A DNA stretch of 64,000 bases from Cryptomeria japonica (lineage: Eukaryota > Streptophyta > Pinopsida > Cupressales > Cupressaceae). Made by a program: the position numbers and the translations under genes. Positions within the stretch are counted from its first letter, which is position 1; each line of letters begins with the position of its first letter. The DNA is taken from contig NC_081413.1 of assembly GCF_030272615.1 (NCBI RefSeq), positions 162,812,849 through 162,876,848 on the forward strand, in the 5' to 3' direction. Of this stretch, positions 11,780 to 24,511 are shown in pieces. The notes below the pieces were generated by a model that had not been told where the DNA came from, searched no databases, and saw nothing but the letters and a program-made list of their open reading frames with translations.

Positions 11780-12900
11780 GATGTCCTTAATGCAATCTAT
11801 AGGAGACAACAACTTGGTGACCAATGCAGAGTTAGCCACAAAATTGGATGATCAGGAGGAAGAGAATAGACTCCTAAAGGAGAAATTGATTGAATTGGAG
11901 AGTAAGCTTGGTGCAATTGAAACCAAGGCTGATGAAGTGTTGGTAAAGGTGGAAGGAGAAAAAGGGAAGGGTAAAGAAGTGGTAGAGATATACAAGATAC
12001 TTGAACCAGATCTTGTCCTATAGCAAGAACCTTTCCTAAAGGCATTGAAAGCCTTGAGAGGCAAATCGCTAGAAGGATTACCATTGTTCACTGGTAAGAT
12101 GGATGCAGAAGTGGTCCTAGAATGGATAGAAGGTATGGAAAAACACTTTGAATGTGAAGGCATAACTAAAGCCTAGAGATTAAAGGTAGCCAAGTCCAAA
12201 ATGAGAGGATCTTTCCTCACATGGTGGCAATTTGTACTAGATGAGAGGAAGAAAATGGGCAAAGGGATGTTAGTCAAAATCAAAGAAGTCTATCTCCCTA
12301 ATGACTATGAAGTGAAAATTTCATAGGAAGAGGCAAAACTTAAGACAAAAGGGGACCTTGATGTCAGTAGCTGTATGGAGAAGTTTCACAAACTTAGCGT
12401 TAGATCTCATGCAGTGGAATAAGAGAGTCTCAAGGTAGTTAGATACCTAAATGGTCTACAGTGGAACATCCAAGAATAAACCAGTCTAATGAGCCCAAAA
12501 ATAGTCCATCAAACCTTTCAACTTGCCGTTAAGGTGGAGGAAAAATTGAAAAGAAGACATGACTCAAGCAACAATAGGGGCAAAGGTAGAGGAAAAGATA
12601 ATAGAGGCCATAAAGGAGGCTTTGGTGGAAGAAGTTCTTAACAAAGAACACAAGGAGAGTCTAAACTCATTGAGTAGTAAGATAGTGGCAGTAGTAGAGG
12701 AGGATTCAATAGAGGAAGGGGATCAAATAGTGGTTTTAGAGGAAGATCTAGTGGACAAGGTAGAGGTTCCTCATATTTTGCAACAATGAAGTGTTACCAT
12801 TGTAACCAACTTGGTCATCCAACATATAGGTGTCTAGAGAAAGCACATGGTGGTTAAAGAAGAGTGAGTTATCTCCAAGAAGAGTCTTCAAGCAGCAAGA
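11780..12900 (+). pseudogene. Gypsy gag, disrupted
   Basis: Structural protein of the nested element. It probably starts at ATG 11780, soon after the primer-binding site. The N-terminal ~80 residues form a charged coiled coil. A retrotransposon gag capsid region follows (about 12060-12540; FTGKMDAEVVLEWIEGME, then FLTWW). An Arg/Gly-rich stretch precedes a single CCHC knuckle (CYHCNQLGHPTYRC, 12792-12833). All parts lie in one frame, with TAG or TAA at 12021, 12174, 12324, 12420 and 12477. The TAG at 12174 replaces an expected Trp codon. Confidence 0.88.
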
Positions 12901-15900
12901 ATTAAGAGGTTGCCTTAGAGTCATAAGCAGGTGACAACTTTGTGATAAGGAGAACTTTGATCAAAGAACCGCTCAGGGAAGAGCCTAGCCAAAGAAGGTC
13001 CTTAATTAGGATCAAATGCAAGATTTTGGATAAAGTGTGCAAAGTGATCATTGATTCAGGGTCTACAAACAATATTGTGTCAGAAGAGGTAGTGAGCAAG
13101 CTCAAATTGTAAAGGATACCTCATAACAATCCCTATAGAGTCACTTGGTTGAACAAAGGCCAACATGTCCTAGTTAATGAGCAAGAATGGGTGGATTTTA
13201 CCATTGGAAGATATAAGGACAAGGTGTTGTGTGATGTCCTACCCATGGATGCATGACATCTTCTTTTAGGAAGACCATGGAAATTTGATAGACAAGATAT
13301 TCATGATGGAGCCAAGAATGCATATTCATTCAAGAAATATGGAGTCACATTCAAAGTTCAATCTATCCTTGAGGAAGGTGAGAAAAGGGCAACTGGTCCT
13401 AATGTTATTTTGGTGAGTGAACAATAGTTCTTAAAGACACTTGAGGAAGGTGAAGGTATAGGGTTTGAACTTGTAATGAAGCCCAAAGAAGAAGACAAGA
13501 AAGAGCAGCAAGATTTTCCATTAGAGGTGCAAGATTTGTTGAAGGAATTCAAAGGCATAGTAAGTGAAGGACAACCAGCCACCTTACCTCCTAAAAGAGC
13601 CATAAGCCATCAAATAGATTTCATCCCCGAAGCATCCTTGCCTAATAAGGTAGCCTACAAAATGACTCCTCGACAAAATATTGAAATTACCAATAAAATC
13701 CAAGAGCTCTTAGACCAAGGCCTAATAAGGAAGAGTATTAGTCCTTGTGTTGTCCCTACCATGTTGGCACCAAAAAAAGGTGGTACTTGGAGATTGTGTA
13801 CTGATTCTAGAGCCTTAAATATGATCACCATCAGATATAGGTTCCCTATTCCTAGAATAGAAAACCTAATGGATTGTTTAGGGGAAGCCAAGTACTTTAC
13901 CAAGATTGACCTTAAGAGTGGCTATGATCAAATTAGGATTAAGGAGGGTGATGAATGGAAAACTGCATTCAAGACTACTGAGGGTCTTTATGAGTGGCTT
14001 GTAATACCATTTGGCTTATCCAATGCTCCAAGCACCTTCATGAGACTCATGAATAAGGTGATGAAGGACTTCATAGGTAGATTTGTGGTAGTATATCTTG
14101 ATGGTATTCTCATTTTCAGTAAAGATAGGGCAGATCACATTAGTCATTTGCAAGATGTATTACAAAGACTGTATGATGAAAAGCTAACCATGAATTTGGA
14201 TAAGTGTGAGTTTGTCAAGCAAGAGCTAGTTTACCTTGGGTTTTTGTTGTCTTAAGGAAACCTCAAGATGGATCCAAGAAAGGTTGAAGCCATTGTAAAT
14301 TGGCCTACTCCTAAGATAGCAACAGAGGTGAGAAGCTTCCATGGACTAGCTCAGTACTATAGGAAGTTCATTAGGCAATTCAGTGCTATATGTGCACCAA
14401 TGCTAGACACCATTAGAGGTGGAGTAAAGGCAAAGTTTCAGTGGGGAGAAGTAGAAAACAAAGGTTTTGAAACCTTGAAGGAGAAGATAGCTACCCAACT
14501 AGTACTAGTGTTGCCTAGTTTTGAGAAACTTTTCATTGTAGAATGTGATGCAAGCAATGTTGTAGTAGGTGTTGTCCTAAGACAAGAAGAAAGACTAGTA
14601 GCTTTCCATAGTGAGAAGCTAAGTGATGCCAAGAGGAAATACTCCTCTTATGATGTTGAGTTATATGCTTTAGTGCAAGCATTGAGGAAGTGGAGACACT
14701 ATCTCCTCCTTATAGAATTTGTGGTCTATATGGACAACCAAGTATTGAGTTTCCTAAACTCACAAGATAAACTCAGTCATAAACACATGAAATGGGTGGA
14801 GTATATGCAGGCCTATAAATTCACCATTAAGCACAAGAAAGGGTAGTTAAACTGGGTAGCTGATGCATTGAGTAGAACACTTTTGCCAGTCCAAGAAATC
14901 CAATTGAGAAGCATAGGTGTGGACAGTTTTAGAGACTTTGTACCTGGAGGATGAAGACTTCTCAAATGCCTACAATGTATGTAAGGAATATCAAAATCAC
15001 TTCCATAGTGAGTATTCTGATTTTACTTTGCAAAATGGACTATTGTTCAAAGGTGGGCAGCCTTGTGTGCCTAGAGGCTCAATGAGAGAAAACCTTATTC
15101 AAGAGAAGCATAATGGCAACCTTAGTGGACATTTTGGAGTCAATAAGACTCAAGAGTTGGTTCAAAGATACTATTATTGGCCAAGGATGAATCAAGATGT
15201 GAAGAAATATGTGGAGACTTGCATAGTTTGCCAAAAGGCCAAGGGTACTTCTACAAATAGAGGATTGTACCAATCGCTTCCCATACAAATGGACCTTGGG
15301 AATGAATTAGCATGGATTTTGTAGTAGGTTTACCAAGGACAAAGTAGGGATATGACAACATTTATGTCATTGTGGATAGATTTAGCAAAATGGCTCACTT
15401 TGTGCCTTGCAATACTACTCATGATGTATGCCAAATTGCTCAATTGTTCTTCAAAGAGGTAGTGAGGATACATGGTTTACCCATGAGCATTGTTTTGGAT
15501 AGGGACTCAAAGTTTATGAGTCATTTTTGGAAGACCCTATGGCAAAAGCTTGGAACAAATATCTCTTTTGGATCAGCCTACCATCCTCAAATATATGGGC
15601 AGACTAAAGTGGTGAATAGGATCTTAGGAAACTTGTTAAGGTGCCTTACTAAGGAATATGGTCAAACATGTCATCAAGTACTCTCACAAGGTGAATATGA
15701 ATACAGTGACACCATAAATAGGACTATCGGCAAGAGCCCTTTTGAAGTGGTCTATGGTATGCACCCAAGGGGAATTTTGGAGTTGAGAGACTTAGGAAGT
15801 GCAGCAACAAGAAGTGGATATGTAGAGGACTTTGCTCAATCAATGAAGTCCATGATTCAGTTAGATAAGCATTGATGGATAACACAAGCAAGCTCAAGAA

Positions 15901-16390
15901 AAAAGTTGATGAAAAGAGGAAGAACCTCCAATTTGAAGTAGGAGATCTTGTCATGGTACACTTGAACAAAGAAAGGCTACAACAAGGAGTTCCAAACAAG
16001 TTACAAATGAGGAGGATAGGTCCATGTGCCATTCTAGCCAAGTATGGAGAAAATGCATACAAGGTGGATCTACCTAGTGACATGGGCTTGTCACCAGTTT
16101 TCAATATAGCGGACTTAGTTGCATACAAGGGACCAGTTCAAGGTTCAGATTGTAGTGACTCAGAGGTTTCAGTTGATGTTAACAACCTTGAGTTACCAGC
16201 CAAACCAAATCCAAAGGTCAAGAAGGTGTTGAGTTCAAGGATAGCCAAGAAGACAAGGCATCAACTCTATTGGGATAAATTAATCAAATGATAGGGTATG
16301 GATGATGCTAAAGCTACATGGGTGATGGAGATGGAGTTTTTGAAGCTTGGGATTGATCAGAATTTGATTCCCAAAGAGGTGACATGATCT
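12900..16390 (+). pseudogene. Gypsy pol polyprotein (protease, RT, RNase H, integrase, chromodomain-like tail), disrupted
   Basis: The protease motif (VIIDSGSTNNIVS) is near 13053. RT spans about 13560-14255, with the catalytic YLDD box reading YLDG at 14094-14105. RNase H spans about 14500-14880. The integrase zinc region is at 15110-15240 and the core at 15370-15640. There the third acidic residue in HPQ..GQT[E] is Lys (15606). The tail (about 16210-16370) resembles a degenerate chromodomain, which would target integration to chromatin. Frameshifts lie near 14930, 15295 and 15872, and many stops are present (e.g. 13254, 13425, 14253, 14844). Confidence 0.9.
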
Positions 16391-16408
16391 TTTTTTTGTT
16401 TGGGAGAA

Positions 16409-18067
16409 TGGTGCAGGAGAACCTAGGACTTAGGCAATTTAGTTTTTACAATTTTTTCTTGTACTAACCCTATCCAAGTCAGTGATGAATAAGGACTCCA
16501 TGAGGGTCCAAGAGTTATCATTTTGTGTCAATGTAGGCCTAGGTTGTGTTCATTCTACTTAGATTTGCATTTTTGTGGAAATAGTGAGTTTGAGCAGCCA
16601 ATTGACCTTTTTGATGATCAAAAGTCTCAAAAATTGGCATGAGAATTAGAGAGGGTTAAATGGGTCTTAGAAATGTTTAAAAAATCATTTATGATGATTT
16701 GGAATAGGTTTTATAAGTTGGAGAGACCAAAAGTGCCAAAGTTGCAAAAAGTTGTCATGACAATTTTTGAAAGTTGTCATGACAACTTTTGAAAGTTGTC
16801 ATGACAACTTTTGTCCTCAATTGGTTAGCATTGGAGTTAGGGATTTTTTAATTCCCTAGGAGGACTCCACATATTGGAAACCTATATATACCCTATCTTT
16901 CACTTTTACCAAGATTGGAGAAGTGTGTGATGTAAGTTCAACAACTGAAACTACTCATTTCCAGTCTTGTTGGCAGCATTTTGGCTTGATTTTACTCATT
17001 TAGCAATTGAATATGGATTGAATCCATGGATCCAACAATGGATTGAGTCACTCCTATGTGTTATTGAGTTTTTGGTTCATTTTAGAGTCTTGTAAATACT
17101 ATTCTTTGTTGTTTTCTTGTTCAAGTTTGCAAACAACCAGTTTTGGCTTGTAAATAGCAATTTTCTTGTAAATATGGTTACCCCATGAGTTCCACATGTG
17201 CTGCCATCACGGCTTGTTTTAAAATGATGGGAAACCATATTTATAGTGTACATATATAGGTTCAAGTGCTGAAGAAGATCTTTGATGTGACTGTCACCTT
17301 ATTCTAGGTGAGTCCAGGAGCAATCGGGTTAGAGGAAATAAGGTGAAAATGTAGTGTTAAGTGTAGGGGTGTGTGCCAAATCACCATTTCAGAGTTTGGA
17401 GGGGTTCATGGAGTTTGGTAAGAATTTTACTTGTAGGGAGAAGCTTTGACAAAGCCTTTTGATATTAAAATCCCAATTTGTTCATTCACTGGCGGTTAAA
17501 AGCCTTGTAAACCCTTCAAAACCCTCATTTTTGGGGTTCATACATTGTACAGTGAAACCAAGGGCCAAAACTACAAAAATTATTTAGGAATAGGTGTATC
17601 TTTGAAGAAAATGAAAACTTGTTTGGGGGTCCTTTGAATCATTTTCACCCAAGCCCTGGAAAACTGGATTTGGAGGCCTAATTAGGCCTAATTCCTTGTA
17701 GCCCTTTTCTTGGCAAGATTTTGAAATAGGTAAGAAACCTATTGATTGCAAGACACTAATGGACCTCCAATGCATAAAAAACATGTTAGTAGACACCTCC
17801 ACACCTTTGCAACAACTTACAATGATAGGAGGTCATTTTGGCAACTTGAAGCCAAGAAGCCATAATTGAGCACTTGAGAAGCACTCTGAATTGCTAGGGT
17901 TCCTAGCCGAAACACTTGGAGCAAACACCTTAGAAAGAACAAGAAGAAATCCCTAGAAGAGATTGAGAAGGACTTGAAGGTCTAGAGAGCAACTAGGCTT
18001 AGTGAGTTGGTGCAATTGAGCAACACCAACTAGGTGAAGTGTTGAGAAAACTAGGTAAACCCCATCA
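16409..18067 (+). repeat. 3' LTR of the nested gypsy element
   Basis: Starts TGGTGCAGGAGAACC and ends ACCCCATCA, like the 5' LTR. It differs visibly by an extra 22-bp palindromic unit and scattered substitutions. A purine-rich stretch (tttgggagaa) precedes it. Confidence 0.94.
16750..16809. promoter_or_regulatory. Three 22-bp-period palindromes (AGTTGTCATGACAACT) in the gypsy 3' LTR
   Basis: Units at 16750-16765, 16772-16787 and 16794-16809. The second and third are perfect 16-bp palindromes and the first has one change. They end 74 bp before the TATA box (16883). The 22-bp period is about two helical turns, so the sites would face the same side of the DNA. The 5' LTR has only two. Confidence 0.6.
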
Positions 18068-18602
18068 ATAGACAAAGTGTGAGAGGAGATCCGACAAGGT
18101 AGAAAATAAGTTAAAAATATTCAGACAGAGTGAACGGAGAATCAGTAGAGAAGAGAAGAAGTATAACATAAAAGAGTTCAACCAGCAGAGTGAATAGTTT
18201 CTAGGTGTTACAAAACTCATTTGTAGCCATGTGTTTATCATTGTATTGATTTTATATCTCATTATATTTCACAGAGTGGGTGCTCAGTGCAAGGGCTGGT
18301 GCTTCTTTGGATAGGTGCCTATAAATTTCTAGGTGTTGGTGCTCCTTGAGGTTGGTTCCCCTAAACTTTCTAAACCTGTTATTTCATTGGGAGGCTGGAT
18401 TGGAGCTATAGATCTCCAACAACATTCTCACCGCGGTTTTTCCCATATTGGGTTTTTCTCGTATATCTGGTGTTACGTGATGTGCTCTTGTGTGTAGTTG
18501 ATTGTAAGTGTTTTTTCATTATCCTACCAGTTGCAAACATTTTTTGAAATTATTTATAATCACTGGTTCACCCCCCCTCTCAGTGATATCTTGTATTCTA
18601 CA
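18068..18602 (+). repeat. 3' LTR of the copia element, second part
   Basis: Resumes copia LTR sequence after the gypsy element: an ataga target duplication, then text matching 1996-2516 and ending ...TTCTACA. The ggttggtgc-type decamers are present in degraded form at 18274-18360. Confidence 0.92.
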
Positions 18603-18607
18603 TTAGG
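18603..18607. repeat. 5-bp target-site duplication (ttagg), right copy
   Basis: Exact match to 922-926, directly after the CA end of the copia 3' LTR. Confidence 0.92.
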
Positions 18608-19420
18608 TCAACCTCCAATACTCATAGTGATCCACTGACTTCATTTCCTGCTGAAGAGATGGGTAACACCTCCTCCTTGAAAATTGGACCCCAAAGAGGG
18701 GGACTAGGACATTGGGTGCTCTGGTCCAAGTCCAGGGCATTGGTGGCACCTTGGTCCTCTTCAATTAAGGACCAAAGTTAATGACCAAGGAGGAGGACAC
18801 ACCTCCAGAGAGTCATTTGGTAGGTGTTAGAGGCATACAAGTTGGAATTAAGGCACTAAACAGATTGAGATAGGAGATGATGGGGAGATGTGCTAAAGTA
18901 GGGGCACACACATGAGGTGTAAATTAACCTGGTGACAATTTATGACACTACAATTATGAATTTTCTCTTGCCATTTTGTTTATGATGACTTCTGATCCCC
19001 ATGATACCTACAAAAAGATGTGCAAAAATGATTAATGAAGTGAAACTTGTGTGTAAAAGTGTATCAAAAGATAATTTTTATCTGCATCAGATAGAAAAAT
19101 TATGAATCTTGACTACAAAAGAAATGTGGGACCATTGGAATGTTCAAAACAACCCACTATCTTTTTTATATGGCTTAGTAATGTATATCTATTACAAAAA
19201 AAATATTCGTTAAAAAGAAATATTCATACCTTTTCAAGAAAAAGACTCCCAAGGCAAATATTTCCGTTGGCCTCCACATTTTAGGCAAAAAATATATCAA
19301 AAGAGAGAGAGAGCCCAAAACAAAGGGCTCGAGGGGAAGATAGGTTAGAGAGAGAAGGTAATTAGGGGAAAGATAGAATCAAAGAGAGTTGGGGGTAACT
19401 AGGGGGTAGGGGATGGAAAT
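18608..19420. other. Intergenic, no gene seen
   Basis: Right flank of the copia element. It contains short purine-rich runs with agga and ggag blocks but no domain-bearing frame. Confidence 0.6.
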
Positions 19421-19433
19421 ATGCTATCAATAG

Positions 19434-19628
<195 letters not shown>

Positions 19629-19639
19629 GAGGAGATCTA

Positions 19640-22040
19640 GTTGTCAATGGGTGTAATGTGGGAGGGATAGTAGGAGAGGTAGATGAGTAGATAGAGGGAG
19701 AGAGTGTCCAAAAGGGAGAGTATACTTGAGGACATAGGGAAACATAATTTATTTAATATCAAGCATATATATAATATTTTTAATATATTTTATATATAAA
19801 TTAAGATCATTAATTATATCATATATTATATACATATTAAATAAAATATATATAATACATATTAATATTAAATATTATATATAATTATTTAAGAGATTAT
19901 AATATATTATACATTACAGACTAAGAAATTAGTTAGTAAAATATATAGTTGATATAACAAATTACAAGCTTATTAAAAAGAAGCCAATAATAGATATCCA
20001 TTATTATCGGATTTTCGATATTAACAAGAAATCCATTAATATTGGATATCTGATATTATCAGATATCTATTTTTCTAACAAAACTTGCACCATTGGGTTT
20101 TTCTTTGGGATTTAGCTTGGATGTGCCAAACCTAGAAATTCAACACAAAAAACTTGTTTAGAAGTTTTCCTTGAATTTCCAAACTTCACCCATGTGGGTG
20201 ACAACTTTGTTTTAATCCAAATTATTGGATCAAAAAATGTTTGTAAGGAAATTATTAACTTTCCACTAATATAATTTTTTCCTTATTTTGAATTTAATAA
20301 ATAATTATTATTGATTTTTACATGCATTATATCTAAAGTCCTGATTGATAGGTTGATTGAAAAACATCTATAACTTTCAAACAATTTAAATTTTTTTGAA
20401 TCCAAAGATGCATCACATTCTATGCTTTGCATACTATAGGATTAAAAAAATGAATTTCATTAAGTTTTGACCAAGTTATGATGGTTAGACATATGATTTT
20501 TCTAGTAAAAAATTCATAACTAATTATTTACTTAGTAAAAAATTACAAAAAAATATGTGTCACATCTAGGCATGAGACCTCTACTTATATATAAAAATGG
20601 CATAAAAAAAATATTATGTTTTGCTTCTACTTATGTTGGTCAAACATAGACATCCTTTTTATCTTTTTTCCTGAAAATTCAATACTACTACATTGAAATT
20701 TAAAAATTTCACCAAATAAATTACTTTTTTCTAGAAAACAACTAGTAGCTTAGAAACTACATTCAATTTTCTACAAATTTTTTTCTTACATATTTTTAAA
20801 ATTTTGTTCATGACCTATTCAAATTTTCATGTCAAATTGTTTAACTCTGTTTTTCTAAACTCCCATTGCCATTTAAGGGCCTAGTTTGGCCTACCATGAT
20901 CCTACACATACCCTTAACTATTTATTACAATAAAGGTTGTCTTCCCTAGAACAACTTAAGTGTGTCACTAAAATGTTGACTTTTTATTATACTACAATTT
21001 ATTAAAAAAGAAAAAGAAAATATGATGAAAGATTCACTTTCTCATAAGTATGAAGTAGATATATTAATGTTTTCTCTTTCCATTGTTGCACCGAACCATA
21101 TGGAGGTGGTTCATAAAAAATAGGAGGTGCATCCTAATTTGTACCATTTTCTTCAACAAATAGTAGAAAATACTTAGTTAATTTGAGGTTCATAGTGAGA
21201 AGATTGAGTATTGAATTATGACAAGAAATTTTATTTATGTAACAACTCCTAGCTCTAGAAACACTATTTCTTCACTCATCGCCCACAATAGGTTAGTTAG
21301 TATTCTAGAATACATATGAGTGAGTCATGTGTAACTTCTAATGAGATTATCTCAAGTTTGATGTTGCAATTTGGTACAGTATGAAGTATGCCAAAATAGT
21401 AAAAGAAAAAATGTCAAACATCTAGGATAATTACAATGCCTTCTTACTATATAAATAAATGGGTATGTATTTACATGGAATTCATTATGGTGATTCCTAA
21501 ATCTATTTTAAAATAGATGTCATTTTGGTGATGTTTTATCATCTAACAAAGTATACTCATTTTATGGCCTACCTCACCCTTACATTATATCATTGGTGGC
21601 TTAACACATCTTGTACTAGTATTAAAGATATGCAGTATGTCACTTACCATAGTGAGTATTATGATCTCACCCTCCTAACAAAATCATGGAATGGATTATT
21701 TAAGTTGCAAGGCATATAATTTACTAAGAATAAAAAAAATCATCCTCAATTAAATGACCAAATGGAGGTATGAAAAATAAAACTCTTAGAAATATACATG
21801 TGTTATTTTATGTTACAATGGCAAGGGAAATGGGCATACTAGTTTTTTCTAGAATGTACATTACTAATTGTCAAAGTTCATCCAAAACATCTTCATATAA
21901 GGCCTCATATGGTCATCCCCGACTTCATCCAACTTCTTATATTCTCTATTATCCTAAAGGGAGAACATATTCTCAAGGACATTAAGGAAATTTTAAAGTA
22001 GGCATAGACTAACCTGAAATAATAAGAGGATCATCACATG
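19640..22040. other. AT-rich intergenic DNA
   Basis: Very AT-rich from 19740 to 19930 (tatata and attaat runs), then unremarkable. A 23-bp inverted repeat with 10-bp arms lies at 20045-20067. No coding region with recognisable domains was found. Confidence 0.6.
20045..20067. repeat. Perfect inverted repeat, 10-bp arms
   Basis: GATATCTGAT, a three-base loop (att), then ATCAGATATC. Neighbouring sequence repeats gatatcc and ggatatc variants. No gene is adjacent, so a terminator role is not supported. Confidence 0.6.
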
Positions 22041-22119
22041 CTACATCATATTTTTGAGGATGGGGGTAAGAGTTCAAAGTTGGGTCCCAATCTCGTAGGA
22101 GTCTGCGGGTTGGGAAAAT

Positions 22120-22250
22120 TACCAACTAGAAACGGGCACCTGATTTCACTTCAGGGGCTTGAGCCATGAATAAAATGGGCTCACGGTTTTTAGAAACGTG
22201 TGCCTGTTTTCGTTTAGGCACCCGAAGTAAAACGGGCACCCCGATTTGTA
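22120..22250. repeat. Cluster of gggcacc/ggcaccc motifs
   Basis: Four variants of a gggcacc or ggcacccg motif within about 130 bp, alternating with short T- or A-rich spacers. A similar cluster in the opposite sense (gcgcccattt, gggtgcc) lies at 48598-48835, so this may be a dispersed repeat family. Confidence 0.4.
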
Positions 22251-22755
22251 AAAAACAAGGGCCTATTTTGTAAATGTATTTTAAAAAAAAAATTAGGCAT
22301 TTTTTTCCTCATTTTCACTATTTAGAAAACGGGGTAAGCGATTTCAGGAAGCACGGGTGCCCGTTTTTAGCTTGCCAGCCGACTCCCCAGACCATTTTTT
22401 TTCCTCATTCCAGGTACATACCTTTTTTTTTTCATTTTTTATTATCATTTTTCTAAAAACATGTTAATTTATTGTCATTTTTTATTGTAGCGAGTAGGTT
22501 AAAATTTTAAAGTTTGAAAAAACGTTTTTGTTTAATAGTGTAAAAAAATTTATTTAATTTTATGTTTAAAATAGTTGTTTTTACTTTTCAAATATTGTAG
22601 AAAACATGAAAAATAAAAAATAGTTAAAACTTAAAACCCTAGATAGAAAACAAAAAAAAAATGTAAATGAACAATAAACCCTAGACAGAAAACAAACAAA
22701 CAATAAACCCTAGATAGAAAACAAATGAACAATACACCCTAGAAAAGAAAAACAA

Positions 22756-24345
<1,590 letters not shown>

Positions 24346-24511
24346 TTACCTAGTATCCCTATCTCTCTAGCTCTCTTTATTTTAATCGTGCATAAAATTT
24401 TGAATGTTGAAATTTATATTTCTAAATGTTGTATTTAATTATAAGTTCTTTTTTGGAAGGTGAAATTTAAATTATATAGTAATTCTAAGTTTCCATGTTT
24501 GTGTATATATG

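Larger units (their letters stand above)
10095..18067 (+). mobile_element. Ty3/gypsy LTR retrotransposon (chromovirus-like) nested in the copia 3' LTR
   Basis: Full-length element of 7973 bp with LTRs of 1645 and 1659 bp, a TGGTATCAGAGC primer-binding site, gag and a pol in gypsy order (protease, RT, RNase H, integrase). A degenerate chromodomain-like tail suggests a chromovirus. Target duplications are imperfect: gcaga (10090-10094) and ataga (18068-18072). The uninterrupted copia 5' LTR has gtaga there, so both copies differ from it by transitions. Stops, frameshifts and lost catalytic residues mark it as dead. Confidence 0.94.
927..18602 (+). mobile_element. Ty1/copia LTR retrotransposon, degenerate, carrying two nested insertions
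   Basis: Complete element: a 1590-bp 5' LTR, an initiator-Met-type primer-binding site, gag, a pol in copia order (protease, integrase, RT, RNase H), a polypurine tract and a 3' LTR. Perfect 5-bp target duplications (ttagg) lie at 922-926 and 18603-18607, which fixes the boundaries. The 3' LTR is split by a gypsy element (10095-18067), and gag is split by a ~0.7 kb unidentified insert. Many in-frame stops and at least one frameshift make it non-functional. It is older than the gypsy element nested in it. Confidence 0.95.
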
